Source: Chelydra serpentina
Taxonomy: Eukaryota > Chordata > Testudines > Chelydridae
Assembly: GCA_037349315.1 (NCBI GenBank)
Contig: JBAIAC010000030.1
Span: forward strand, 13,103,501-13,167,500
Direction of reading: 5' to 3'
Length of the DNA stretch: 64,000 nucleotides
Position numbers and translations under genes: made by a program. Of this stretch, positions 11,780-22,689 are shown piece after piece; position 1 is the first letter of the stretch, and each line of letters starts with the position of its first letter. The notes below the pieces were generated by a model, which did no database searches, was not told the DNA's origin, and saw nothing but the letters and a program-made list of their open reading frames with translations.

Positions 11780-13500
11780 GTTCGCTGTGTGTTACGCATT
11801 CCTCTCTAGTGGCTAATAAACAGAGCTGTGTGATGCTCCTACTTCCTGCTAAGGGAGTTAGGCCCAGACCCTCCAAGGTATCTAGATGCCTTTCTGCCTC
11901 TTTAGCCACCTACAGCTACCACTGACATTTTCAAACCTGCCGCTCAGCTGTTGACTAACTCTATAGGTGCCTAAGTCCCCTAGCTGTCTAAATTTCTACC
12001 AGTCAGCATTTGCAAAATTGCCAAAGCCCTGATGCCACCCCATAACTAATGAGCAGCTTAAAGACCCAGTTCAAGCCAAAGCCCCTGAAGTGGGATGCTC
12101 AGAGTAGGCAGGGGAATGCCTATCTTGCCAGTGGGGCCTAATCCTGTAGGTGTGCGCTGAGCATGCTTAACACTTGATACCTGTTATGCCCTGCAGCAGG
12201 AGGGAGGGATGAGCCACTGATAGGTGAGTGTAGCAGGTCACCCACACAGAAGACAGCCGTGGGCACAGAGAAACATAGTACCAGCATCAGAGCGGGACAG
12301 AGAGAGAGAGAGAAATGTTGCAGCTGCTAGGGCATGGGCCACCTAAGCGGATGACCTTGCTAAGGTGCCTAACTCCAGGAGAGTGGTTGCCGCTGAGGAT
12401 CCTGATCACAGGAAGGCATCTATTGCTAGCTTGTAAGCTGCAATAATTCAGCTGCTTAGGAGCCTAAGCCCCCCATCTCCACATTTCACTCCCAGCTAGC
12501 TTAGGAGGCTCCCGGCTCACTACTGGCTTTGACATATCAAGGACCAGTGCAGCAGCTGGCCAGCCCTAGTGGTTGGGGCAGCAGGCGGCCAGGCCTAGTG
12601 GTGAGAGCTGGAGTCAGAGACCAGCAACAGCACCAAAGGTCAGAGCCAAGGGTCAGGAACCAAGCAGGACTGCAGCTATCACAGCTGTAGGTATAAGCAT
12701 TGAGCAGCCTCTAGCCCAGGGGTCTCAAACTCAAATTACCATGAGGGCCGCATGAGGACTAGTGCATTGGCCCGAGGCCGCATCACTGACCCCGCCCCCT
12801 CGCTGCCCCCGGCCCCGCCCCCACTCCACCCTTTCCATTAGGCCACGCCCCTTCTCCGCCCCTTCGCCACCTCCTCCCCTGAGTGCGTGGCTCCTCCCCC
12901 TCCCTCCCAGAAACCGCAAAGCCGCCAGACAGCTGTTCTGGTGGTGGGAACTGCCTGGGGGTAAAAATAGAACCTTGGAGCAGCGTGGAGGGAACGGGGA
13001 TCTTAGCGGCCACAGAACGTAACTGGGGGCGGGGGTGAGGGGAGTTGGCGGCCATAGGACGTAACTGGAAGGCGGGGCGGGGGGGAGCCTGGCGGCCCGC
13101 CTCTTCTCCCCCCCTCCTCCCCTGTGTGCGCGCTTCCCGCTCCTCCCCCTCCCTCCCAGAAACCGCAAAGCTGCTAGACAGCTGTTCTGGCGGCGGAACT
13201 TCAGAACGTAACTCGGGGGGGGAGGGTGCGGGAACCATGTGTTTGAGACCCCTGCTCTAGCCTGATGTTGCTACTGGGTTTAAGAACTGGCCTGGTGATG
13301 CTTCTCAGCCAGTCAGTGAGTCTGGTCAACCAGGGTGTTCAGCTTTAGGTCAACTAGCTGGTCCCACGCTCAGCTGCAGGCTCTGATTCCTGACACTGAG
13401 GATCCCTTTCTTAGGTGCCTAAATCTCTCGATGTGTCCTACGAGAAGCTCAGGACTGAGGATTCCACTATGTGGCAGGCCGCCTCTGGTCCAGGTATAGC
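11780..13500. repeat. Composite turtle repeat region hosting a hAT
   Basis: Repeated 'ggtgcctaa'-type phrases (11960, 12365, 13415) mark an old composite repeat related to those at 27808 and 62130. The part at 12540-12700 has loosely repeated 'gtcagag/ggtcagg' units. The GC-rich hAT at 12717-13254 is inserted into it, and the host sequence continues as 'tgatgttgctactggg' afterwards. Boundaries are uncertain. Confidence 0.4.
12717..13254. mobile_element. GC-rich non-autonomous hAT with perfect 8-bp duplication
   Basis: A 538-bp element with ends CAGGGGTCTCAAACTC and TGTGTTTGAGACCCCTG. The 8-bp target duplication ctctagcc is perfect (12709-12716, 13255-13262). Inside, a block containing 'cctcccagaaaccgcaaag' and 'agacagctgttctgg' occurs twice, at about 12901-12955 and 13151-13200, about 250 bp apart, with flanking C-rich sequence also repeated. 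It has no transposase. Long GC-rich frames on both strands (up to 151 codons) are compositional artefacts. Confidence 0.95.
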
Positions 13501-13536
13501 TGATGCTCCACATGGCATTGCAAAGTACCTGTAAGG

Positions 13537-13620
13537 ATCTGGGCCTTAGCTCAAGTGGTAGTGTTTCATGCTTTTAGCACTATAAGTCTCAGGTTCAGAC
13601 CCTTCTGTTGGCATGACTAG
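13537..13620 (+). repeat. tRNA-derived SINE head or tRNA pseudogene
   Basis: The segment 'ccttagctcaagtggtagtg' resembles a Pol III A box, and 'caggttcagacccttc' about 45 bp downstream resembles a B box. The intervening anticodon-arm region is degenerate and no cloverleaf can be closed cleanly, so it is read as a SINE head and not a functional tRNA. Confidence 0.55.
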
Positions 13621-13654
13621 AGTCAGCTACATAGAGAAACCAAAGGGTGAGTGG

Positions 13655-16040
13655 TACGTGTGCCAGAGCTGGGGACTGGAGAGTTAAAAAGAGAACTCAT
13701 CAGAGGGGTGGAAAGTGGGCTGTGCCGTAGTTTGGAAAGTGCGTGCAACTATTTTGTCCTTGTTTGTCTTGAATTTATTTTTAACAAGGGATGAATGGTG
13801 GAGTTTGTATTTTTGTTTTTTGGGGTTTTTTTGGGGGGGGGGGCGGTTCTGCTTGCTTAGGTGCTTTGAGTTTCAACTCAGTCTGTGTCTCCTGGATTTG
13901 GAGATTGGGGTCTGAAATGTGTTTGTTTTGATTCTGAGTAAAATTACAGTGTGTTTGCTCTGAGAATACTTTGTTCTTTTGTTGATTGCTACAGTGCGGC
14001 TGCCCATAGCTGAGAAAGGAGCAAATAGAAAAAGCGGTTGCATAAACTGTATTTTATTGCTCTATTTCTGTTTGCTGAAGAGTGGGGCAGTGTGTCAATA
14101 AGGCTTTATGGGGATTTAAAAAGAATGATTGATCTTTACAAGATCTCTTTCAAAAGGACGCTGTCAAGTAGTTTAAGCCTAAATTTGGATTGATCCTGAA
14201 ATTTGCTTAAATAAGGAGCTAGATTCTAGAAGTGGAGAACATCAAGGAACCAACCCCAGACCCAGCACAATTTAAAATTGCTAAACTATGGATCCTAATT
14301 TAGGGCAGTGTTGCTGCAGCAGAGCAAAGCGTCCTCATTCCCCCCACTCTCTTGCCTGACTTGCCCTCTATGCTGTGCGGGTGCGATCATGGATGCTGCA
14401 CATCTGCACCAGCAGGGCAGTCTCCTCCAACAGGAGAATTCTCTGCTGGGCATCTGCAGCTGAGTTATGACCTTTTTGTGCCTCCCGAATGGAGCAAAGT
14501 GGACTGTAATGCCGCTTGTGAATCTGGCCCAATGGTCCCCGAGTTATTAGTATCGGTTTAAAAAAAAATTACCCCATTCCTGAGAAATTATAAATAAATC
14601 AATAGCATCTGTTTATATAGGACCTGCAATGTTTTGTGTTTTGCTGCAGCAGAAATAAGACAACCAGTGGCAGGAGCATATGTTAACTAACAAATTGTGC
14701 TCACATAACTCCCATTACAGGATAGGAGTTATCCAGGCTCATCAGCAGGAGAATATGTCCTTGCCACCTATCTGATTGTGTTTTCAAACAACATTTGGGG
14801 AGGAAACATGTTGATAGATGACATTGGTACCATCTGCTCATCATCATGAATATAAATGAAGTGATAATGAAGAAAGTGTTCCAAGGCACTATCAGGATGA
14901 TTACACTCTAATGACATAATTTGCATCCTCAGCAATCTACAAGTAAAACTCTTCAAACTCTAAATGGATGGAGTCCTATTGGAACTTCATGGAGCTGTTT
15001 TATGACAGCTAATTGTACCGGGCGTATAAAACTGCCCATGAAATGTGTCAGAATGCCTGCTCCATCTGCTTACTGAGTTGAATTTTTCCTCACTGTGAAG
15101 AGTTTTCACATTACTTTGCTGTCAGATTCAAACTGAGTTATCCACCATTGTAGAAACAGAAGAGTGTCATGGGAACAAACACTATGTTTTCTCTCTTTGC
15201 ATTTACAGGACTTTATCATATACCACTCGCTAAAGCGAATATAGCTAAGCTTCATGCCCATAGTTACCAAGAAAATTCATAGCACACTATGAACCCGACT
15301 CCCAAAATAGTCATTCCTCATATTGTTATGGGAAATACATTTGCTATATGATAAAAGCTCATATTGTGGTTTTACCAAACAAATGACACCGTTTTACAAG
15401 GTATTGAACCTTTGTCATTCTCCCATTCCTATTTTCCCACCCCACTTGTGAATGAATAGCTCTAACAGGCAGTGCAAAATTCACGTGAAATCCAAAATGA
15501 TGAAAAAATTAATAAGGGATGTGCTTGACTTTAAGAAGCAAAATATATTTAGAAGACCAATGCATAACTGATTCATTATATGCGGCTGTATATAGCAGCC
15601 TTGAATCTGAGCCACCCTTGCATCTCTAGGACACTGGGGCATCTGGGAGCAGATTAATTCCCTGGTACAAGCAAGAGCACCCCAGAGCTCTAACATAACC
15701 CCTGGATGCAATGTGACCCAGTGGATAACCCAGTAGCCCAGAATAGCCTGAATGCCGCAAGCTGCTGACACACTCTTTCTCCAGATATACCCTCCACCAG
15801 GGACTACAAGGGATGGTGGTGTAGGGCTGTTATTCCAGCCCTGTGTTATACAGGGAAAACCCCTGTACTAGTGAAATTCCCCAATGGGAAAATCTAGCTG
15901 CTTTCTGTCCCCTTTATGCCACCAGAGCAACGCAAAGGGTCTGGAATGCGGCTCACAACCAAGGCCAGCATTTCATTCACAGCAAATCCTGACGTCTTCG
16001 TGTGTGGGGTGCTAGTGCAAAGACACAAACCAACTTTCTC
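13655..16040. other. Unique sequence, no gene seen
   Basis: Contains a G11 tract at 13833-13843 after T-rich sequence. Small frames (for example 14352-14561 and 15481-15771) have no motif. Confidence 0.4.
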
Positions 16041-16044
16041 TGAA

Positions 16045-17275
16045 AACATCTGCTCAATGGGCAGTCAAAAAAGCAAACAATGCTAGGACCCATTAGGAAA
16101 GGGATAGATAATAAGTCAGAAAATATCATAATGCTACAATATAAATCCATGGCCCACCCACATCTTGAACGCTGCATGCCGTTCTGGTCACCCCATCTCA
16201 AAAAAGATACATTAGAATTGGGAAAAGTACAGAAAAGGGCATGGAAATGATGAGGGGTATGGAACAGCTTCTAAGTGTGGAAAGATTAAAAACACCGAGA
16301 CTGTTCATCTTAGAAAAGAGACAACTAAGGGAAGGGGGATATGATAGAGATCTATAAAAGCATAAATGGTGTGGAGAAAGTGAAATAAGGAAGTGTTATT
16401 TATCCAGGGGTGAAAGTGGGCCAGTATGGACTGTTACGGCGTACCGGTAAGAAGCCGGTACCGGACCATATGCAGACGATGTTAAATCGAGGCCGCAGCA
16501 AAGGACCCTCCTTAAAGTGCTGCCGCGGCAGCACTTTAATGTCGCTGCCCCTTCCGTGCCCCTCCCCCCAGTCGGCGGCCGTGCCGATAGGGGAGATAAA
16601 AGGGGAAACTGCCCCGGTGTCAGTGATTTAAAAGGGCCCATGGCTCCCGGCCGCCACCGTTGGTACCGCAGCAGCGGTCAGAGTCCTGGGCCCTTTTAAA
16701 TCGCCACTGGAGCCCCAGGCACTGCGGGCCAGGCAGCGCGAATGGGCTGGCTGGGGGAGGCTGACCCCCACCAGTCCCACCCCTTCTGCCCGAGGCCCCA
16801 CCCCTTCCTGGGGCCTGGAGCCGGGCCCCCGGTACCGGTAAGAATTGAATATTACTTTCACCTGTGTATTTACCCCTTCACATAACACAATAGCCCTCGG
16901 TCACCAAATGAAATTAATAGGCAGCAGGTTTAAAACAAATATAAGGAAGTATTTCTTCACACAACACACAGTCAATCTGTGGAACTCATTGCCAGGAGAT
17001 GTTGTGAAGGCCAAAAGAATAACTGGATTCAAATGGGTTAAGTTCCTGGAGGATAGCCACTTATGGACCTATTAGCCAAGATGGTCAGGGATGCAACCCC
17101 ATGCTCTGACTGCCAGAAGCTGGAACTGGATGACAGGGATGGATTGTTTGATGATTGCCCTGTTTTGTTCATTCCCTCTGAAGCATCTGGTACTGACCAC
17201 TGTCAGAAGACAGGATACTGGGCTAGATGGACTATTGGTGTGACCCAGGGTGGCCATTCTTATGTTCCTAAGAAA
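16045..17275 (+). mobile_element. CR1 LINE 3' portion, split by a hAT
   Basis: This carries the end of CR1 ORF2 and its 3' UTR. Left of the insertion are 'gcagtcaaaaaagcaaacaa', 'aaatccatggcccaccca' and a diverged RT-downstream region. Right of it, 16900-17060 still reads as the C-terminal segment with FFTQHTVNLWNSLPGDVV. The 3' tail includes 'atactgggctagatggac' and 'ggccattcttatgttc', the typical turtle CR1 terminus. Several frameshifts and stops kill the left part. Excluding the nested hAT, about 770 bp of CR1 remain. Confidence 0.9.
16405..16866. mobile_element. GC-rich hAT nested in CR1
   Basis: A 462-bp element with ends CAGGGGTGAAAGT and ACTTTCACCTGTG (11 of 13 positions complementary). 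The 8-bp duplications are tatttatc (16397-16404) and tatttacc (16867-16874). It carries repeated 'ggtaccgg' sites near both ends and an inner 'ttaaaagggccc/gggcccttttaa' palindrome pair. No coding capacity. It inserted into an existing CR1 copy. Confidence 0.93.
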
Positions 17276-17899
17276 AAGCAATCAGATGGATATAAACTTG
17301 CAGACATTCCTCAGTTATTTAAGAGACAGTGAAGTAAATTGATCTATGGGTAACAAGCTAGAATGACTCTTAAGAATAACTTTGTTGGCTTTGTACAAAT
17401 CTCTCTCCCTTTTTTTAATTGTGAAAAGAGAAAAAGGACAAGTATGGAAATGACAGCCTCCTCTTAGTGTTTAGTTAGATGCAGCTGGGAATCAGGTACC
17501 TGAGACTAACTCATTATCACTCTTGTTAGAATAACACTTCTTTACAAATGCTCAAAACACTTAGATCTTGAAGAGGGTGTTTCACTGTGAGTGGAGTGTG
17601 ATAAGTGTAGTTAAAACAAGCCACTTAGAAGAACGTATTTACATTAGATAATAAGATGAGGAGAATGATTCTCCAGCGCATTTCTGGGCAGGAGGCTTCC
17701 GTAGGAAGGAAAATGACAAGAGGTTCCCTTTGTGGAGATGTCCTCTGATTATTCCAAAGCAAGGCGAGAGGGCTACATCCTCCACACTCACAATAGGCAA
17801 CATGTTGGACCCCCAAGCCCAGCAGATCTCTGAGGAGCCTCTGAAGGCAAGTTATCATTAATAGATCCTGACTCCAGGACACCCTGCTGCTCTCCTGTG
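17276..17899. other. Unique sequence, no gene seen
   Basis: Follows the CR1 tail directly. No repeat or exon was recognised; the 85-codon minus frame at 17625-17882 lacks motifs. Confidence 0.4.
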
Positions 17900-18011
17900 C
17901 TCCGATTCAGCATGGTACTTACATGTACCCAACTTTGAGCATGTGAGTAAGCCCACTGACTTCAGTGGAATTGTTCATGTGCTCAAAGTTAGGCAATTTA
18001 CTGAATCGGGG
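17900..18011. repeat. Foldback MITE ('gattcag' ends)
   Basis: Ends ctccgattcag and ctgaatcgggg are inverted with one mismatch. Inner arms 'aactttgagcatgtga' (17931-17946) and 'tcatgtgctcaaagtt' (17975-17990) also pair, and the middle has 'ccactgacttcagtgg'. The whole 112 bp can fold into one long imperfect stem. The same type occurs at 40259 and 41984. Confidence 0.8.
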
Positions 18012-20101
18012 CCTTGGTTCTCTATTAGCACAGCTCCTTCAAAGTGGGACCCGCAGAGGGGGGAGGGGAAAGCTACAACAGCCTCAGGCTTTATTAACTT
18101 CTGAGAAGTTTCCCTATGGGTCTGGTGGGGGGACAAAGGGTGTTCCTCCATCCATCTCCTACAACCCTCACATGCCCTTCTTGGGACTCTGTGGAGAGCT
18201 CTTGGTAGGTATGTGGGAAGGAGAGAGTGGTGATGCGAACGTGGCTGACCCTTCCTCAAGAGATCCATGTGCCAGGAGATCCATGCGGTGCTCTTCCTCT
18301 GTCTTTAAACTCCATTCCTACATCACCTATGGGCTTCTCAACACCTGAGATTAGCCCCCATTCAGCCATGGGAGGCTGTCATGCTTTCCTCAACTATGCT
18401 TGGGATTTGTACTGGTGTGGCTATAACAGCTGCCAGACACCAATGGCTGGATCCCAAGTCTATACACGTCTACAGTTTCAGTGGGGTAGAGGTTGAAGAT
18501 GCCATATGGCTGGGACTATACTGCAGTAACATGTCTCCCAGAGTACCGTGTGCTCTAGCTAAAAGTTCATGGGGGGAAAAATGGCTAGTTTCACCAAAAC
18601 TCCTATTTTAATTATTTTTTCCCTCATGAATAACTGCAGAAGAGAAACATCAAAACTCACCAAGTAGCCTGCACTGATCACAAACACTGAAGGTTTCTTT
18701 TTAATATACAATTAAAAAGTTGTATTAAGATTCATTCTTTTGATATACAACTGATTATTTTTATTTTAAAAAAGAGAGAGAGAAGAGAAATTCCTGTTTC
18801 CTGCAATTAACTATAATTTTTTTGAAGAGCAACAGGCATAGAGAAATCACATATCTGTGGCGACTCCTTTCAAAGAAAACAATTAGCATCCATATCAAAA
18901 AGCTAATTCAGAGAAATTAAAGAACACATACATCAGTAAAATATAATATTTCCTCTTTAGCACATCTCATTGTGTACAGTGTGTCACTGTAAAATTGTTG
19001 GACTTGGAGATAATGAAGAGTGACAGTTGAAGGGTTCAGGGCTTCATATAAGACTTTTGGGTATGTAAAGATTTTAATTGCACATAATTATGAATGTGGA
19101 AGTGGAACGATTTAATTTTTTAGCTTTCATGCTATTAGAAGGCTAATAGAACCAATATCAAAATGAGTTAGTTACAGCAGAATTACTAGAAGAAGCTATT
19201 TTTTCATTCAGCCATTTAAATTGAATCAAAACAAAAAAATTAAAATAGCTCACATGTTTATCTCTCATTTTACATTTATATAGTGGGAACAAGATAACTA
19301 GTGTATGCTATTAACAAAGATGATACAAATAGTTTTAATAAGATTAAAATATCCTGGAATAAAATGGGAGGGTAATAGGGGATAGGTAGGGGAAAGGTTG
19401 TAAACAGCATAGTCAGAACAATGTACTATTCTATTACATACTAGACATACATTTGTCTAAAGCAAATCCCACCCTCCCAATGCCAACAGACATGCTTTCT
19501 CCCCAATGTAGACACACCCATTGCAGATTGGCACAGTAAGAGGAGAAATGAGTACACTTTTAGTGAATTCTTGCCTAATGTCTGACCGTTAAAAAATGTA
19601 AACAAAAATCAATTGTTTAGACTGCACTGTAAACAATTGGCAATACTCATTAATTGTGCCCAACTCCAAACTTCAATACATGCACAATCCTATCTTTATA
19701 AACATCTGCATTGCCATACTGGATCAGCATCTTGTCTCTGTAAATGATCGTAAAAATTGGGACAAGTTACAGGAAAGAACGGGGTGAGATAAAACAAGAT
19801 TTCCTTCATCCTCTTTACCTTTTTCTTCAAGGCCCAGCCCAGCCCAATAATATTTCCTAGCCTAATCCCGGAGCCCCCTATCCCCAACTCAAAGGGCCTT
19901 TCTTTCCTTCTCTTTCAGCATCTCAGTTATGATCTATCTTCTCTCTCTCTACCTCCTGTTGAGTCTCCTTCCCTCTTTCTGTAGTCCCTCTTTTACCCCT
20001 TCTATCCTGAGTTCCCATTCTCTGTACTTCTGCATCTCCTCGAAGACCCCATGAATTCTTCCCTTCAACGTCTTATGGAATTATTTCAGCTCTGCGGCCT
20101 C
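18012..20101. other. AT-rich unique sequence
   Basis: Includes a GA-rich run near 18772-18788 and CT-rich sequence near 19935-19980. The 127-codon plus frame at 17965-18348 and its antisense partner have no domain. A weak CR1-like phrase at 19711 is not annotated. Confidence 0.4.
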
Positions 20102-20161
20102 TGTTATGCAGGAGGTCAGACTATAGATCACTGTGACCCTTTCTCGTCTTAGAATCTATGA
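20102..20161 (+). mobile_element. CR1-type LINE 3' terminus, short
   Basis: The block 'gttatgcaggaggtcagact' followed by 'cgtcttagaatctatga' is the plus-strand version of the tail seen reversed at 7132. About 60 bp remain. Confidence 0.65.
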
Positions 20162-20793
20162 TCCTGTATTATAAACACAACACATACACACAAAGAAGCC
20201 CAGGAGCTGCGCTCCACTGAGCTCCATCTCTATGCCTTCACTTATGGATCTCTGCTCCCAGCTCCTCTGCTCCCCACTCTACAGCAGTAACATGCTGTTC
20301 AATTCAGAGTAGGGTTGGGGGAAGAGTAGAGTAGCCAGCAACAGAGAGTGGGAAGAGGAAGCAGTTGCCAGACACAGCCTGTTTTGTAGCCAGATCCAGT
20401 TCTCAATCATTTTTGCACTCAGGCCTTGTCTTCACTACACAGATTTGTCGCCAAAACAGTGGAGGTAGACACACTACAATGCTCCTCCTGCCAGTTTTAC
20501 TCTCCTGCTACGCCAACAAAATAAAACCACCTCGATGGCAGCATAGAGCTTTTTGTGATGTAGCTAGAACAACACAGTGTCAGTGTAGACAGTGTGCTTG
20601 CATATGTCGCCCTAATTGGCCTCCAGGAGGTGTCCCACAATGCCCATCATGACCGCTCTGGTCAGCAGTTTGAAATCCACTGCCCAGCAGGTTCACAGGC
20701 ACCCCTTCCTCATTTAAAGGCCTGGGAATTTTTGAAATTCCCCCTTCTGTTTGCTCAGCATGGAGTGTTCACACAGCATCTTCCCAGCTGACC

Positions 20794-22499
20794 ATGCTGG
20801 CTTTCTGCAACAGAAGCGCTCCCGCATGGAGTACCCTGGAGCTGTTGAATCTGCTGGGTTTGTGGGGAGAGGAAGCTGTGCAGTAGCAGCTTTGCTCAAG
20901 CTGTAGAAACTTTGGTATCTATGGACATATTACTCGTAGCATGCAGGAGAAGGGACACGAAAGGGGCATGCAGCAGTGCCATGCTGAGATCAAGGAGCTG
21001 AGGCAGGCGTACCAGAAGTCAAAGGAGGGCAACCATTGCTCTGGAGCAGTGCTCAAGACATGCCACTTCTACAAGGAGCTGCATGCCACCTTCAGTGGTT
21101 ACCCCACCACCCAGAGCCCTGTGGATACTTCAGAGGGACTGGAGGCAGAGCCCAGCAGAGTCCACCCCAAGGACGAAGTGGTGGATGAGGAAGTGGAGTT
21201 GGAGAAGGATGTGGGACATGCGACAGGGTTGTCCATTGGAGTGGCAAGCCAGGGCTTATTTTTGACTCAGGGGATCTAGCCCGTCTCAGCACTCCAGCTC
21301 CAGCACTCACAAAGCAGGAGAGGCAAGTTCTGGTAAGCACAGTGATAGGCGATTGAGGTCTCATTTACTTTGTTATATGGTAGAGGAGGGATAAGGGATA
21401 GAAATTAACAACAGATCCTACACAGACATGTAGTGGGGGGCCTGGCAGAAAAGTTTGTTAATGTACACCGTGATGTCCTGGGAATCCTCCATAGAGATCT
21501 CTGGGAAACTTTCACGTAGGTACTCTGTAATCCTCTGCCAAAGGTTTCTTGACAGAGCTGCCTTGTTTCTCCCCCTGCTGTAGGAAACTGCCACACCAAC
21601 CGGCAATTTCTGCAGGGACAAAAGCAGCACACAGACAAGCAGCATATGGACCTGATCTGAAGCCATATGCATGCAGGAGATGCACCCTTGCATCCTGGTT
21701 TACCCTCAGGAGTGAGATATCAGGTTCAATTACGCCAGTATGTGGAAAAGAATATTCAGAATACTCTCCCTAGGAGTGTGTAGTGACCCTCTTCGCAAAC
21801 CACACAGACCCTTTGTCCCTTGTTGCCCATTCTCCCTTCCCAACCCCCACCTCCCCTCTGAACTCACCATATTTGGGACTCTCATGGAGCTGTGTGCTAG
21901 CAAAGGGACAATGAGAAAGAGGTGTATGTGACTTTTGTGATTCATAGCTTCGAGTGCACTCACAATACTGTCTCTGTTCATTGTTTCTTTGGCTTCTGCA
22001 GATGTGTCCTCTGTCAGGTAAAGTGGCGCTCCAGGAGGACTAAGGAGGATATGTTTAGAGAAGTGCTGCAGTCAACAGATGCAGCACATAGGAAAACAAG
22101 AGCATGGAGGGAGACAATTAATGAAAAACTCAGGTTGGATGGCCTGGAAAGGAGACCTAGGCAGGAGCAGATGATAGATGGACATCAGCAGATGATAAAA
22201 CTACTGGAGGGCCAGACTGAGATACTTAAGTCCCTCATGGTGCTGCAGTGGGAGCACTTCCATGCACGACTCCTTCCACAGTCAATACAGACCGCCATTC
22301 CATGCCATCCCCAAACTCCCCCAACACATTCCTCGCACGTTCCCTTTCTATTGTAGTACCCCCTTCCAATCCACCACAAGAGACTGGTTTCATGATGAAA
22401 GTTGCAGTTACACACAGCTGTGAGAGCCTGAACCAAATGACTGCTCCTCATTGCCATGTCCCCCATTTTCAAAAAAAATGGGGTTTATCCTTTAATTAA
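20794..22499 (+). pseudogene. Harbinger Myb/SANT-like protein gene (two exons, decayed)
   Basis: Second protein of Harbinger elements; in relatives it binds subterminal DNA and helps bring the transposase to the nucleus. From ATG at 20794 the frame gives SAPAWSTLELLNLLGLWGEE, the first helices of the trihelix domain with both Trp residues, then TAG at 20884-20886, then ITRSMQEKGHERGMQQCHAE and IKELRQAYQKSKEG, the recognition region. An acidic stretch (about residues 110-145) follows, and a second stop at 21277. A splice donor, GT at 21333, and a pyrimidine-rich acceptor ending at 22001 fit an intron of about 670 bp. Exon 2 encodes WRSRRTKEDMFREVLQ and a long helix with EGQTEILKSLMVLQ. A frame change near 22290 would extend it to 22499. 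Family match is from memory of turtle relatives. Confidence 0.88.
21418..21693 (-). CDS. Unassigned ORF inside the Myb intron
   Basis: A 91-codon open frame antisense to the inferred intron of the Myb-like gene. It has a hydrophobic stretch near the start (VHMLLVCVLLLSLQKLPVGV), then a charged helical-looking part (RNLWQRITEYLRESFPEI and SMEDSQDITVYINKLF). It lies about 1 kb downstream of the transposase stop on the same strand. I do not recognise it. It may be an extra Harbinger ORF, an additional exon, or chance. No start-site or splice evidence settles this. Confidence 0.3.
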   Translation of the reverse strand: MQGCISCMHMASDQVHMLLVCVLLLSLQKLPVGVAVSYSRGRNKAALSRNLWQRITEYLRESFPEISMEDSQDITVYINKLFCQAPHYMSV

Positions 22500-22689
22500 A
22501 GTCTAGTTTTGAAACAAAATGAGTCTTTATTTGTGTCATATACATGGTTGTTGCAGCTAAAATTCAAACTCAGTGTCTATAGGCAGGAACATTTGCTCAC
22601 TACAATTAAAGCTCAGAAAGCAACATTACAGGGGTCATTTAAGGCAGCAAGTAAACATTGCCTGACAGAATACATCACATAAAGGCACA

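Noticed and set aside
12731..13238. Overlapping minus frames of 145 and 151 codons rich in Pro, Arg and Gly
   Set aside because: They lie entirely within a GC-rich hAT with perfect 8-bp duplications and match no domain; base composition explains them.
13537..13620. Functional tRNA gene
   Set aside because: A- and B-box-like parts are present, but the arms do not pair well and the anticodon region is degenerate.
19705..19745. Short CR1-like phrase 'gccatactggatcagcatct'
   Set aside because: Only about 25 bp resemble the CR1 tail; neighbouring sequence does not continue the match.
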